From assembly GCA_025200525.1 (NCBI GenBank), contig CM045761.1:74987551-75051550 (forward strand): 64,000 nucleotides of DNA, in the 5' to 3' direction. Every line of letters starts with the position of its first letter. The first letter of the stretch is position 1. The notes beneath the pieces are model-generated. The model did not search any database and was not told where the DNA came from. It saw only the letters and a list, made by a program, of their open reading frames with translations. Below, one piece after another: positions 1 through 11,676 of this stretch. The DNA comes from Camellia lanceoleosa (lineage: Eukaryota > Streptophyta > Magnoliopsida > Ericales > Theaceae). The position numbers were made by a program, and so were the translations under genes.

Positions 1-3000
1 ACCAATTGGTGAACAGTTGACGACACAGCCTTCATCTGGTGGAGCCAGGGCCTTCCCAGTAGCAAGTTAAAGGTTGCTGGTACATCCATGACATGGAATT
101 CCATCTTGTGTTCGGACGGGCCAATTAGGATATGCCTTCTGAACGTTCCCATAACATCCTAAATTGTATTGTCATTAGCCCGGAGAGCTTGGGTTGTGGG
201 TGTAAAGTTAACAGGCCTCAAACCGATGGCATAGGCAGTTCTCACTAGACATACATTAATCGCTGATCTGGTATCTACTAACACCACCGAAATCCATTTT
301 TTTCGACTTTCCAAGGTTACATATAAAGAACGACTGTGGTTGGCGCCCTCGAGAGGCAATTCTTTATTCGTAAAGGATTTTAACAGGCATAATGTCCCCG
401 GAGGTGACTAACAACACCAATTGGTCAGCGGTGGTGTCAATGGGCAGTTTGGTTCGGTTCATTGCTTCGAGCAGGGCTTGTCTATGCTCCCGAGATGCCA
501 TTATCAATCCCCATATGGATATATCGGCCTGGATCTTCTTTAATTGTTTCAAGACCCGATTTTCCTCAGCATCCTTCTCCTTTGCTTTCTCAACCTCTCT
601 GTTGGAAGATTCTGGCTAATCTAAAGTCAGTGGTTTAAAGTACCGACCACAGCGGGTCAGATGATAAATCTCATCAGTATACCACGTATCATCAGGGATA
701 TCATCCTTCCACCCTTCATCCGAGTATGCATGGCTTAGATCGCTATCTTCCCACCACTCCCCCGCAATCATAGTTGGGCTGCTATCAGGTTCTATTCTGA
801 GCATGTTAACATCACGTGCCCCGTCATCATACCATTCTTCCTCCACTATAGCTTGGGTTTCAACATCCCAGTACTTTCTGAGTTTCCTTAACATTCTCTT
901 CCGATCACTGGGTTCCCACTTGATTTTCTTGGCATTTTAAACACTGTCGATTATAGACTCAGACTCTTCTTTCTCTTTTTTCCTTTTCTGTTCCAGAGCT
1001 ATTTTCGCCTGGATCTCCTTTATTCTTTCCGTTTGAAATTGTTCCAGTGCCTATTCTTTCTCAATCAAAGGTTCAATTTCAGCTTTACCACTAGTAGTGA
1101 TTTCTTCTTCTGTCCCAGTCTCTCCTGTCTATTCCTCCACATCAAACTCTTCATCACTCAACCATTCATTGCTTGTTTCTGACTGGCTTGGGTCCCACCA
1201 TCCCATCTGCACACAGCTTGTATCTTCTTCCTCGAAGAAGTAAAGATCCTCCAGATCCTCTTTCAATTCTGTCAGATTCTCCTCTAAGTTTGCTAAGTTA
1301 TTCAGGCCTTGCTCAGGCCACTCATTCTGATTCTGTGCTATTTGGTCTTCCCTGATAGCATTAATGCTAAGAAAGTCTGGTAGTATGACAATTGACTTCG
1401 GCTGATCGATGGCCACAATGTATAAACTGGGATCGTACTTCTCCGCAAGCGAGACCCCGTTCTCTATGACACGGGTATCAGACGACCCTGTCTTCAGTGC
1501 ATTCTTCTCTCTCTTCATTTCTACTACTACAGGCTTGGATTGGGTTTGTGGTGTTAAATCCATCATAAACATGTCTGTGCCTTCTGGAATAATTACCTTC
1601 GATTTTGGTAGGTGGGATGAGGTCATGTATGTGCTAGGGTTAAAGGTATGAGGTAGTGTATGGATGTGGTTAATTTTTCTGGGCGAGGGGACTTGGTTGT
1701 GTGCAGGAAGTGGGTTGGTTATTACGTTAGGTTTGGAAGGTGAGGCGATGACTTTGTTATCAATGAGATCCTGGATCTCATGACGTAGACGGTAGCACAC
1801 GTTGATGGGATGGCAATGTTGTTGGTGGAAGATACAATACTAGGTGGGTTCATGTTTAGGTAGCAATGGGTCTCGAAGTGAACGAGGGTCGAGAGGCTTG
1901 AGATGTCCCTTTTGCATTAATAGCTTGAGGGCATAGGTTGGGCTCATATGGAGAGGAGTAAAAACTTTTCGATTCTGGGGTGGGTTGGTGTTTTGTGAAG
2001 GTTGTGAGGTTGTGGCAATAGCAAAGGGATTAGGCATCTTGGTCATCGAAACAACAATACTGACATCCACAGGCCGTGGAATAGTGCTACTGCTAGCATT
2101 GGTACTCTGAGAGAATGGCCTTCTTGCGGGTTCACTTGTTCTGTGGATGATACCCTTTTTGAATGCACTCTCAATCTGGACCCCCAGCTCATGTAAGGAA
2201 GGAAATATGGACAATGGTGCCATTATCATTCTCTGCAACATGTATGGCTCAAGGTTCTGGACCACTAGCCAGACTTGTTCTCTTTCGGCAGGTCTATTTG
2301 TCATTCAAGCTGCATTGGCTCTCCACCGGGCGACAAAATCAATGAATGATTCTTTGGGGTTCTGAGTAGTAGCCTCCAGCTCACTAATGGTTACTTCTAT
2401 CTGGGTGTTATATGAATGTTGACTGACAAACACCTCAGATAGCTTCTCCCAATTTTGCTTTATAGAGTCCTCCAACTTAGCGTACCAGATGGTCGCTACA
2501 TCAGACAGGGTTCTCCCAAACAAGGAAAGCTTTTGTGCCTGAGACAAACCCATAGGCCTCAATACATTTGAGAATAACCGGACATGCACAATCGGATCCC
2601 TACTCCCATCAAATCTGTCAATGTGGGGCATTTTTAATTTCTCCGGTAATCTGACTGAAGCCTCAATGTGCCCATCTTCAATATTTGTAATGCAGTTGAA
2701 GCCCTGGGATTTCTTCAATTCTTTCTCCAATCTAGCAATTTTGACTAAAGCCGGATCAATTTCATTAATACCAAAAGGAAAGATTCTTGCAGGAGGTTGA
2801 ACCGGAGGCCGATAAGCTGGAACCAGGGGAAACATGGCCTGTGGATCTGGGACTGGCAGATTTTCTACTAGCGGGGGTAGATCCGGGTTTGGTTGAGCAA
2901 CTGGGATTGAATGCACGGTTGATGCTGATGCCCCAGATATACGTTGTAGATCGGCGATAATTTCATTCTATGCAACCATCCTTTGATTTACAATGTCCAT

Positions 3001-3290
3001 GGTTCTTTGGAAAGTAGTCATCATGGCAGCGAATTCCTCTGCGTTATGTGCTATATTCTGTGCCATTACCAGTCTGGGTGAACTAGATGCTGGTGAATTG
3101 ATTGAGTAAGAGTGGATAGGGGTTTGCAGAGTACTTTGTGCTGATGCTACAGACTGTATGTTCCTTCTTTGTCGGGTGATTGGCAAAAGTGAGACTAACA
3201 CGGGCTGACCACTAATAAGGTCTTGAGCTTTATAAAGCCTGCCAAAGCGAGTCCACACAACTTGGGAATATTGGGTCTCTCTAAAGCTAT
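1..3290 (-). pseudogene. Decayed Tat/Ogre-lineage gag-protease region (partial, runs off left edge)
   Basis: Minus-strand remains of a Ty3-gypsy polyprotein, collinear with the better copy at 39209-42265. From the 5' end (right) it has a gag N-terminal part (3258-2968), the retrotransposon gag core with the LRPMGLS and WYAKLED signatures (2916-2305), a gag linker (2304-1840), and a variant zinc knuckle of CxFH...C type just before 1800 in which the usual GH is CH. Next come an acidic spacer (1800-1129), the stretch before protease (894-364) and a protease core (359-159). The protease site reads DTRS where DTGS is expected, so it is inactive. The frame is broken by many stops and shifts; intact coding capacity is absent. 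Reverse transcriptase would lie left of the window. Lineage is inferred from similarity to the second copy. Confidence 0.9.
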
Positions 3291-3944
3291 TATGGTAAAC
3301 TACCTACCAAAAAGAAAGAAATAAAAAACATGATCAAAACTCGAACAGACTTCGGCCCCAATTCACAACAGTCAAAATACATAGCTGAACTATAATCCCC
3401 ACTGAACTCTATTCTCAAACTCATACTGATATAAACCATCATGTACAGCTTCACTGTAAAAGCACATACCAAGTGAAAAGAACCAAAACACCCCTATGAG
3501 AGGGTAGGGTTACCCTGTCCTAGATTTTTGGCATGATCTAAGCTGCACTATTTCAAAAAAAATGGTTTCACGCAATCCTGAACGGGTGAGCATCCTATCC
3601 TAAGTTGGAATAGTCACTATAGCTTCACTATATGTAACTAGTCAAATGGTCGAAAGGGTACCTTAGCAAGATCACCTAATATACCTCTCACACCTAACAC
3701 CGAAAAGTAAAAGGTGGATCAAGCAGCACAATAGTGATCTAGATCCAAGGGTTGTGTTCACAACATGGCAGAGCCCACAACCGGTCAGCCTTTTGGCAAG
3801 CATTTAGGCAAGCCTCTGGCAAACCGTCCAGGAATAATAGTCAGCAAACACAGTGACTTAAGCGCACCAATGCAAATGCAATGCAAAGAACATATAAGTG
3901 TAGATAAAATTTCACATCATAAATTTCAAGTCAAGTTCTCTAAA

Positions 3945-3962
3945 TCCCTAGTAGAGTCACCA
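3945..3962 (-). other. Decayed primer-binding site of the left retroelement
   Basis: On the minus strand this 18-mer matches the primer-binding site of the second element (38438-38455) except for three C/G-to-T/A changes. It lies five bases inside the LTR edge, the same spacing as in the intact copy. All differences are transitions, as expected from cytosine-methylation decay. Confidence 0.8.
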
Positions 3963-6790
3963 GAAATTGTTGCTTGACTTTTCGCGCTCCTTTGGGAAAA
4001 CGAGAAGACCTACAGTTCAAACTCTACCTGTGTTTCTGAATCTGATTTCACAAGTGCAATGTAAAACAGTGAAAACACTAAAAGAGTCAAAATCCAACAA
4101 TTCTTTTTGGAAAATCAATGTTTTGAATAAAATGCCAAAAATGGACTGCTTTGCTAGATTTCAGAGTCGCCACCCAAATATTTTTGAAAAATTTAGGAAA
4201 CCCAAGACTCGTGCCAAAGGCCATTACTCCATCATCACCAAAGTTGTCTCAGCTCGGGAACTTAGGTACGAGAGAGGAAGGTCATGAATTGAGTGCCCCA
4301 CTCCCCCGATCAAAAATCGGCCTCTACTAATCATGGTGTGATTTTTATTTACATTATATGCTGTTGTTCTGATTATTAGATTAGCATTACTGTGTGATGC
4401 ACACAAGTATCGACTAATTTTGCAAGAATTGGAATATTTTATTTCATGTTTTTTTTTTTTAAATGTTTTGTGAATATGCCACTTGAAAAAGTGGGCTTAA
4501 ATGTACATGAAGTAAACTATCCCAATTCAAGCAATTAGCCCTCATTCACAGGCATTCAAACAGTTATATCATTTAAGCACTTAGCCTCATGGTGAACATG
4601 CTTTGACATGGCAACACTAACATACAATGCAATATGCTAAAGCGAGTAAAAGTTCACTTAGTACTCCAAGCCAAAATAAACAAAAGTAATGCAATATGAC
4701 TAATGCAATGCATGTGATATGCAATTACTAGGCTCAATTACTAACATGGCATATGAATCAATTTGATAGCATGTGGTCTAAGCACGTATTCAAAGAGGCA
4801 GTTAACTAATGATGCAAGTTAGAATGATGTGTCGAGCCTCAATGCATGCAATACAAGTGGATGCAAACATGAGAGAAGCCAGATGAAACATGATGCTTCT
4901 AGACTAACCATCATAAGCAGGTAAATAAAATGGAGAAAGACGTAGGGTTGGAAGAAGTACGCGTTATTACAACATTACGCCCTCACGCAAGAGGATCCGA
5001 ATAAACTAACTAGCTATGGTAATTACTATGAATTACAAACCGAATGAAATAATCAACTAAACTAGCTTATTAAGTATTACAACAAATTAACTAACTAATT
5101 AATTTACAAATCAAAATGAACTAATTAATTACAAATTAACTAATTAAACATTAATACAAAATTTAGAGAAGTATTAAGCTAACCGCTCTAACTACTCCGC
5201 CTCGGTAAACGAGAAATGCTCATGCATGCACAGATTTTCACCCGAAAAATGCCACTGTTCTGCTGCCAGATGCTTCTGTTGCATAGTAGAACACTTGCAC
5301 TGTTCTTTCACCTCAAAACCAACTTTACCTTGCTTGAAAAGAACACTGCTAGATTTTGCAAAGGTGGCCGGCAGGCTAGAAGTGGTGGCCTGTCGACCAC
5401 TGATGCCTGGTTTTTCCTACTGCAACAGAGAGCAAACAAAGCAAGCACAAGGTATTCTCAAGGGTTGTTTGCACAACTTACCCCTCCTTATCATCAAACA
5501 GCTCAAAGGTGTGGTAAAATTGATTCACAAACCATCAACCGATGTAATTTCATTACATGATAGCCTATGAACCAAAGGGTGGAAGTTCAATAAATGTAAC
5601 AAATAATACCCTCAAACCCCCTCTCTATCATGGATGATCAAGGGAAATGGTTGACAATGACTCTTGTACCGTTTACATCACTAATGAGTATGAAATGACT
5701 AAAGACTCAAGGGTTCAATTAACATCCGATTGAACCCAAACCAAGTTATTATCTTGCATCATTTTAGTCCAAGTTTTATTATTCCATTTTAATTACCTTT
5801 CCATTCTTTTAATTCATTAAGTCCAAAAGTGAGCTTTAAGTCCTTTAATGGAAAGAAACATCAAACCAAGAGTTGTTTTAGGCATGAGAGAAGTGTCATG
5901 CCATTGGTAATGAACCCCAAAGGGATTAAACCATTAAGCATAGACCTCATCTCATGCTTTAAACAACCAACTAGTTTGAACCAACTTTCAAAGCAAAGCA
6001 AAGCAAAAGCCAATAAAGGAAGGAGGTTGCAGAGATGATTAGAGGTGATCACAAGTAAGAAAAGCAAGAAATACATGCTATCAACTCAAATAGGTTGGTA
6101 GCTAAAGCTTAAAACACCAAACCTATGAGGACAACTAAACTACAAGCATGCAAAACAAAGCATAAATGCAATGAACACCTAAAATAGTCCCAAAACAGTC
6201 TTAAAACATGCGAAAGAAGTGCTGGAATTAAGACAAAAATAGCTAAAATAGTAAGCTAAAACATGAAGCTATGTAGGCTAGTGAATAAGACACAAGGAGG
6301 GGAGACTAACCTCTCCAATTTTGGACTTCAAAATATGTTTTTAGCCACTGAAATAACTCTGACATTCAATATTTAAAAGCTCAAAAAAAGATATTGTAAA
6401 GGTGGGAAACACAAGGGTGAAGGTTAGAGAAACAAGGTAGAAAGAAAAGTGAACCACTCTTCCACCCCTTTAAGGCCTTATACCACAAGTTTCAGCCCAA
6501 AAGCACAGAGTTTATACAGCCCAAAAATAGTAGAAAAATAGTAGGAAAATAAGCAACCAAAGCAATGAAACAAGCTAAGCCTTATACCTCTTGAAGAAAA
6601 TAGCACTTTTAAGCAATAATTCAACACATACACACCCTCAAGAGCTCAAAATAGGCTCAAAAGTACCTCAGCTCAAAGATGGTAAGGTTTGGTTAAGAGT
6701 GTATAGGCAAAAACTCAAGAAATTTCGAGAGAGTGAGAGAATTAATTTTTTCTCTAATTTTTCTAACCCTCAAAAATGGAAGGAGAGGTC

Positions 6791-6802
6791 CTATATTTAT
6801 AG
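6791..6802 (-). promoter_or_regulatory. TATA box in left LTR
   Basis: Minus-strand CTATAAATATAG lies about 425 bp from the LTR 5' end. The TATA-like elements of the other two LTRs lie at nearly the same offset (about 440-450 bp), which supports a retained U3 promoter position. Confidence 0.55.
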
Positions 6803-6910
6803 AAAAATAGGCCACTCCCTCAGCAACATCCATCCATACACGTGGGAGCAGATGCAAGCATCTGTGCAAATAGTTGGCACAGCTATCATAAAATATCTGC
6901 AAAAACACTT

Positions 6911-7001
6911 GTGGCCGACAAGCCACCAATTCTAACCAACAAGCCACACACTTGGCCGGCAAGGCACAAGGGTGGCCGGCAGCCAAAAGGGATGGTCGAC
7001 A
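6911..7001 (-). promoter_or_regulatory. 20-bp-phased GCCGG-type motif array, left LTR
   Basis: GCCG-like cores occur at 6914, 6955, 6975 and 6995 (GTCG), with a degenerate one near 6934, so the spacing is 20-21 bp. The array starts about 223 bp inside the LTR and precedes its TATA box. The same offset and period are seen in the LTRs at 51010 and 57121. Confidence 0.6.
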
Positions 7002-7218
7002 ACCCACAAAAATAGGCCTGTAGGTCCCAAGTTTGTCAAGTTTGAAAAGCTGAGGTTTTGGTGTAAAAACAAGGCACAAGATTTGCAAGGTTTTGTGGTT
7101 AAGAGCTGTGGCATTCCACTGAGAACTTTCGAGCACTTGACAAGCATATACATTCATCATTGGATGTGCAAGTGATGGTGCCTAAGTCATAAGGGCGGTC
7201 AAAAATGGGGTGTCTACA

Positions 7219-7479
7219 GCAACGCATTTAATTGTTGCTTCAACTACATAGCCTATCCAAATTTTAACCTTTTAGCGACAAATTATAATTTTACAGTGAC
7301 AAAATATATGATTTTTGGTGATCGGTTTTGCTTGTCGCTAAATGTCTACATACGGTGACAATTTATGATTTGGTCGCCAATATTTTTAGTGACAGGCCTT
7401 TGGCGACCAATTGTGTACTTGTCGCTAATTCTTTTGGCGACCAATTTTTTGGTCGCCAAATGTGCTTTTTATTGTAGTG
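7219..7479 (-). mobile_element. Terminal/subterminal region of a CACTA (En/Spm) transposon
   Basis: The right end reads CACTACAATAAAAAG on the minus strand, the classical CACTA terminus. It is followed inward by repeated gcgacc/ggtcgc and gcgacaa/gtcgcta subterminal motifs (about 7260-7460). The left retroelement LTR abuts it at 7218, so the retroelement appears to have inserted into the CACTA element. The other end and any transposase are not in the window. Confidence 0.65.
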
Positions 7480-8343
7480 AGCCTTGAGTTTTAATTGTAT
7501 TGAGTTGAACTCACTTTGATGTAACCAAGCATGGCCTTGGAAAGATGTAGCCATTAGGGTACATAATTACTTGAATTTTACTTTTATTTTAGTTCATGTA
7601 CCCATGTCATATACTATAGATTCATGATCTAAGATTTATGAATGTATACCGCATGTCATCTTTTGTATTATCCAGTTCATACATGGAATATAAAATATAA
7701 TATTGTGAATCAATTGTAAGAAATGTTATGATATGAGCCATTATTATCATTTCGGAGTGTTACAATCCCACTACATTTTCATACGTAGATGAAAAAAAAT
7801 TGTCATTCGTACTCTACCTCCAATGAAACAGTTTTTTGGTGCATTGTTAAACTAGTGGCTCCATAATGCATGTGGTGAGGTTGACAGGTACTAGTTTTTT
7901 CCTTTCCCTAACATTATCCATTTATAGACAAGACGATGACACTTATGTACATTCAAGTGGACATCACTTGTTAAACAGACATTTTTAACTAATGTGTTTT
8001 GAATGTTTTATAAATTGAACTTTTTATTTATTACAAAAAGACGTGTAAAAAATATAAATATGATGTGATAAAAATAAATCAATAGACAATTTATTTTTGT
8101 TGTCCCTAATACGTCTTTTATTTTTTCTTTTTTCTTTTTTTTTCCCCTTGTTGAAACAGTCCTAATACATCTTATATCTATTCTTATATCTATAATCATT
8201 CACTAACTAAATTTACAGACATGAAAACACAAAAATAATCTTATTTTTACCATTTGTTACTTGTCAACTCTTTACACGATTTTAACTTTAATACACTCAC
8301 TCATTAGTTTGATATTAATGATAACAATGTAACTCACATAAAC
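7480..8343. other. AT-rich spacer, no gene seen
   Basis: No coding pattern, tRNA or recognisable repeat was found here. Short open frames are low-complexity shadows. Confidence 0.6.
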
Positions 8344-9033
8344 AGGGCGGAGGCACTTGAGGCCCATGGATCACGTGCCCCTCTAAACTTTTGAAAAATT
8401 ATATTTATGCTTCTAACAAAAAAAAGAAAATTAATTTAATCCTTTTAAATAATGTATTGAAATTTTATATCACTATTTTCTTTATTTTTTTAAAAAAAAT
8501 ATTTAATTGTCACTTTAAATATTTTATTATGTTAACAAAATTCTTATAAATTTTATGTTAGAGAAATATTATATGTCATTGATTTTTTTTCACTATTTTA
8601 TATCACATTTTATATGAATATTCATAATTAATTCATTTTTTTTACAAATAATTTCACAATTAATGACAACTGATAATATATTGCAATGTAATTTAGTGAT
8701 TCAAAATGGGCGGAAAAAAAAAAAAAAAAAGTGTGATATATAACCGTCAATGTATATAATTTTCTTATTTCTTCTCTATACCTCACTATATTTCTTTTTG
8801 TGTGTATATTTTAATATAATTTTGTTATCATATTTTATGAAGGCATGTGATTATTTTTTAAATATTGATGATCACCATACTAGAGATGTTTGGGATATTC
8901 TAAATAAATACACTTTTTGACTTTTATAAAATATATATATATATATATGTAGAAAAGTAGAGAAAGTGAATAGAAAAGTAGAGAGGAGATATTGATAGAT
9001 GTTAATTGATATGACCAAAATAAGTGTATGAAT

Positions 9034-9072
<39 letters not shown>

Positions 9073-9296
9073 AATGCACTTTTTTAGTGCATGCCAAACA
9101 AGTACTTAAAATCAAATTAATAACAATAAAGATAATGATCAATTAACTTAGGCCTATATTTAAATATATCTTGTGCATCGTATTAATTTTTAGTCCCACT
9201 ATCAAATAAAAATTAAATTAAATTAGATTGTAATTTTTATTAAAATTTCAATTCAATAGTGTCTCTTCGGACCTAAAATCCTTACTCTGCCACTAC
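8344..9296. mobile_element. Non-autonomous hAT-like relic
   Basis: The left end (cagggcggaggcacttgagg) and the right end, read in reverse (tagtggcagag), resemble the CAG(T)GGCGGAG terminal inverted repeats of many plant hAT-like non-autonomous elements. Flanking 8-mers cacataaa and cacaaata could be a mutated 8-bp target duplication. The interior is AT-rich and non-coding and contains a nested MITE (8882-9098). Family assignment rests on the termini only. Confidence 0.4.
8882..9098. mobile_element. MITE with poly(A)-rich interior
   Basis: Left end agatgtttggga...taaataaatacacttttt and right end aaaaaagtgca...tgccaaacaagtact are imperfect inverted repeats. They share the taaataagtgcacttttt signature with the MITE at 9520. 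The interior has an (AT)n tract and an A run of more than 30 bases at about 9036-9071. Confidence 0.45.
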
Positions 9297-9519
9297 ACAA
9301 ATAATATAAATATGTAACTAAAGTGTATTACATCAAATACATCAAATAGTATATAGAATGTAGACACGCAAATTGTTATTATAGCATTAACCTTCAATAA
9401 ATATGGGGTCATATTTTATTTGGATTGGTTTTTCTCAAGTTCAACACTAAATTTGACCACCACGTTTGAACTGATAGTGTCCATCACGTGTCTTCTTGGA
9501 TATTTCGAACTGTTTATTT

Positions 9520-9823
9520 TGGCCTTGTTTGGAAGACTAAATAAGTGCACTTTTTGTATTCTATTTGGCCTTGTTTGGGAAGACTAAATAAGTGCACTTT
9601 TTGTCTTTTTGGACAAAAAAGTTGAGGTTGAAAATATGGATGTTTTTTTTTTTTATGGAAAAAAAATAAAAAAAAAAAAAAAAAAATTTTTTTTAAAAAA
9701 AAAAATGAATTAGGTGTTATGTAAGTAAATTTTTGACTTTTGGTGAATAGTGTTAACTTTTTAACTTTTTGAGTAACTTTTTGACTTTTTGGATTATTTG
9801 GGAGTACCCAAACTTGGCGAGTC
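9520..9823. mobile_element. MITE (ggccttgtttgg family) with duplicated left end
   Basis: The terminal stretch ggccttgtttgg followed by aagactaaataagtgcac occurs twice in tandem (about 9521 and 9566). The right side (gtacccaaacttggcgag) is its imperfect inverted partner. The same termini occur at 30285-30701. There is no coding capacity. Confidence 0.5.
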
Positions 9824-9832
9824 TTATGTATA

Positions 9833-10046
9833 TCATTCATAAATAAATAAAAATTAATTTAATAGGATATTTGTAATATTTTTATTTTATCAAAAAAATA
9901 GTTAGTCTATTATTTTAAAAAGAATAATGCTATATGCACATCATTCATAAATAAATAAAAATTAATTTAATAGGATATTTGTAATATTTTAATTTTATTA
10001 AAAAATAGTTAGTCTATTATTTTAAAAAGAATAATACTATATGCAC
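9833..10046. repeat. 108-bp tandem duplication
   Basis: The segment beginning tcattcataaataaataaa at 9833 recurs at 9941 with few differences and runs into the MITE at 10041. A similar ~80-bp duplication lies inside that MITE (about 10082-10240). Confidence 0.75.
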
Positions 10047-10267
10047 CAATTAGTGTACTAACTAATATATCAATTGATGATGTGACATAATTTAAGAAAT
10101 TTTTGATATTTGTAATTTGTATAATGAGTGGAGTCAATAATAATGTCATAACTAATGTTGACATAATTTTTAAAAAAATTGATATTTATAATTTGTATAA
10201 TAAGTGGGGGTCAATAATAATATCATAACTAGTGTTGGTGCACTAGTTAATATACTAATTGGTGCAT
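10041..10267. mobile_element. MITE with ~27-bp terminal inverted repeats
   Basis: Left end atgcaccaattagtgtacta and right end, read in reverse, atgcaccaattagtatatta are near-identical inverted repeats. The interior has an internal ~80-bp imperfect tandem duplication and no ORF. Confidence 0.65.
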
Positions 10268-10614
10268 GTAACATCTTGTTTTAAAAATGCACTAGTAGTC
10301 CTTTTTCTGGAATCAAACTCGCTAAATGAAAAGACTATAATTAATCAACCTGATTTTTTTTATTAGTGATATATACAAAAAGTCTTACAAAAAGAACAAT
10401 TTAGAGTACCGAAACAGTACCCTTAATGTGCCTCACAAACCCAAACATAAGGATCAAGTTTAAACTTCAAGTTGAAAGAAATCCAATCATTTTCCTTTAA
10501 TTTACCATCATGTATGAAACCTTTAATGTTAGGGTAAGAGTCAAGCTTGCCTCCTGTCCATGTTTTAAACTGAAGGGTTCAATTTTTCGTTGTTTTGAGC
10601 TTATTGTGAGTTTT

Positions 10615-10871
10615 TCTTAATGATCTGAACTGTTTAAATTGTAAAATCTATAGAGTAGATCATCCATGCAAAAAATAAGTTGATCGAACTTCAAAAACTA
10701 TATGTTTGAATCACATTTCTTACAAAACAGGATGATTTTGAAAATACATTTGTCCATTTTTTTACACAAATATAAATTAACCATGGGACTATTTAAATTC
10801 AATCAACTTAATTTTTTACATGGATTATTCATTTAATGGGTTGTACAATTTGAACGGTTCAAATTACCAAG
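10615..10871. repeat. Foldback repeat, family F, copy 1
   Basis: The left arm (gatctgaactgtttaaattg ... aaaataagttgatc) and the right arm (gattcaacttaattttttac-like ... caatttgaacggttcaaatt) are imperfect inverted repeats of about 75 bp. The same arm sequence occurs in foldbacks at 31893-32133 and 32807-33081. Confidence 0.6.
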
Positions 10872-11676
10872 ACCCAAAACAGTGCAAATTGGACACTCTA
10901 GTTCAAAATATGAACCGGAGGCAAGCCTGGACCTTAGGGTAAATTACATTAACACCCCCTCTATATTTCTGAAATAACTCTAACACTCCTTTTATTTTTT
11001 GAACTTTTTGGGTCCTACTTAAGTGTGCAACCCCCTTAATGTTGCACACCATATGCAACCCAATTGTTAGCCGTTAGATTACAATAATTGATCAAGACCA
11101 TTGAATTGTTTAATCGTGAAAAAGTTGAAACCGGGTCAACCGGTTAATGCTTGTATTTGCATGATTGCATCCCACTCACTCTCTGTATTTCGTCTCTATC
11201 TTTCTCTGTTCTCCTCTCTGTGTAAGGTTGAGTCAGTGTAACTGTTGATTTCCATTAACAGGGAGAAGCCCCTATTGGGTTCGTTCCATTGACGAAGCTC
11301 TGTAGGGAGCAGTATAATGGGCGATTTCCAACAACAACGTAACTACAAGGCTGTGTTGGTTCCATTGCTAAAGTGAAGCCCTTCTCTCGAACTAAATATG
11401 AGGTATGGAGTTGTCTCTCTCTCTGTCTCCCTCTCTGTCTCTCTGGCCCGTTCACTTCGGCTATTTTCCCTCAACTAAACCCCATCCTAACTTCAACCAC
11501 TCTACGCTTCGCTCCAACGGAAACCCCTCCATTGGCAACTAACCTTTCTCTTTCTCTTTCTCAAGCGAGTGTTTGTGTTTGCACAAACAGCTAAACCGTG
11601 TGAAAATGTCATGTTTGTGTTTGTGTTAACAATTTTCGGTCATCAAGTAATTGTTTGTAGTAATGTCATGTGCAGT
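10872..11676. other. Spacer and probable leader of the FAR1-like gene
   Basis: No gene was found. Pyrimidine-rich runs at about 11180-11220 and 11405-11450 (CTCTCTGTCTC type) look like plant 5' leader sequence. tttgtag and tgtgcag just before the ATG at 11677 could be 3' splice sites of a leader intron. Confidence 0.4.

Larger units (their letters stand above)
3968..7218 (-). repeat. 5' LTR of the left Tat/Ogre-type element
   Basis: On the minus strand the LTR starts with TGTAGACACCCC at 7218, identical to the start of the 3' LTR at 51010. It ends at 3968 just before the primer-binding site. Length is about 3.25 kb against 3.85 kb for the second element. The 4130-4330 segment is recognisably homologous to the LTR ends at 38100-38300 and 58260-58450. 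The matching 3' LTR lies outside the window, so the target duplication (would be GCAAC next to 7218) cannot be confirmed. Confidence 0.88.

Noticed and set aside
9036..9071. Long A run as a possible LINE or SINE tail
   Set aside because: It lies inside a MITE with recognisable inverted ends and no upstream LINE coding or SINE promoter boxes.
8880..9098. Possible CRISPR-like or phase-spaced repeat signals in AT-rich DNA
   Set aside because: Repeats are simple AT/A tracts without conserved units; a plant nuclear genome has no CRISPR.
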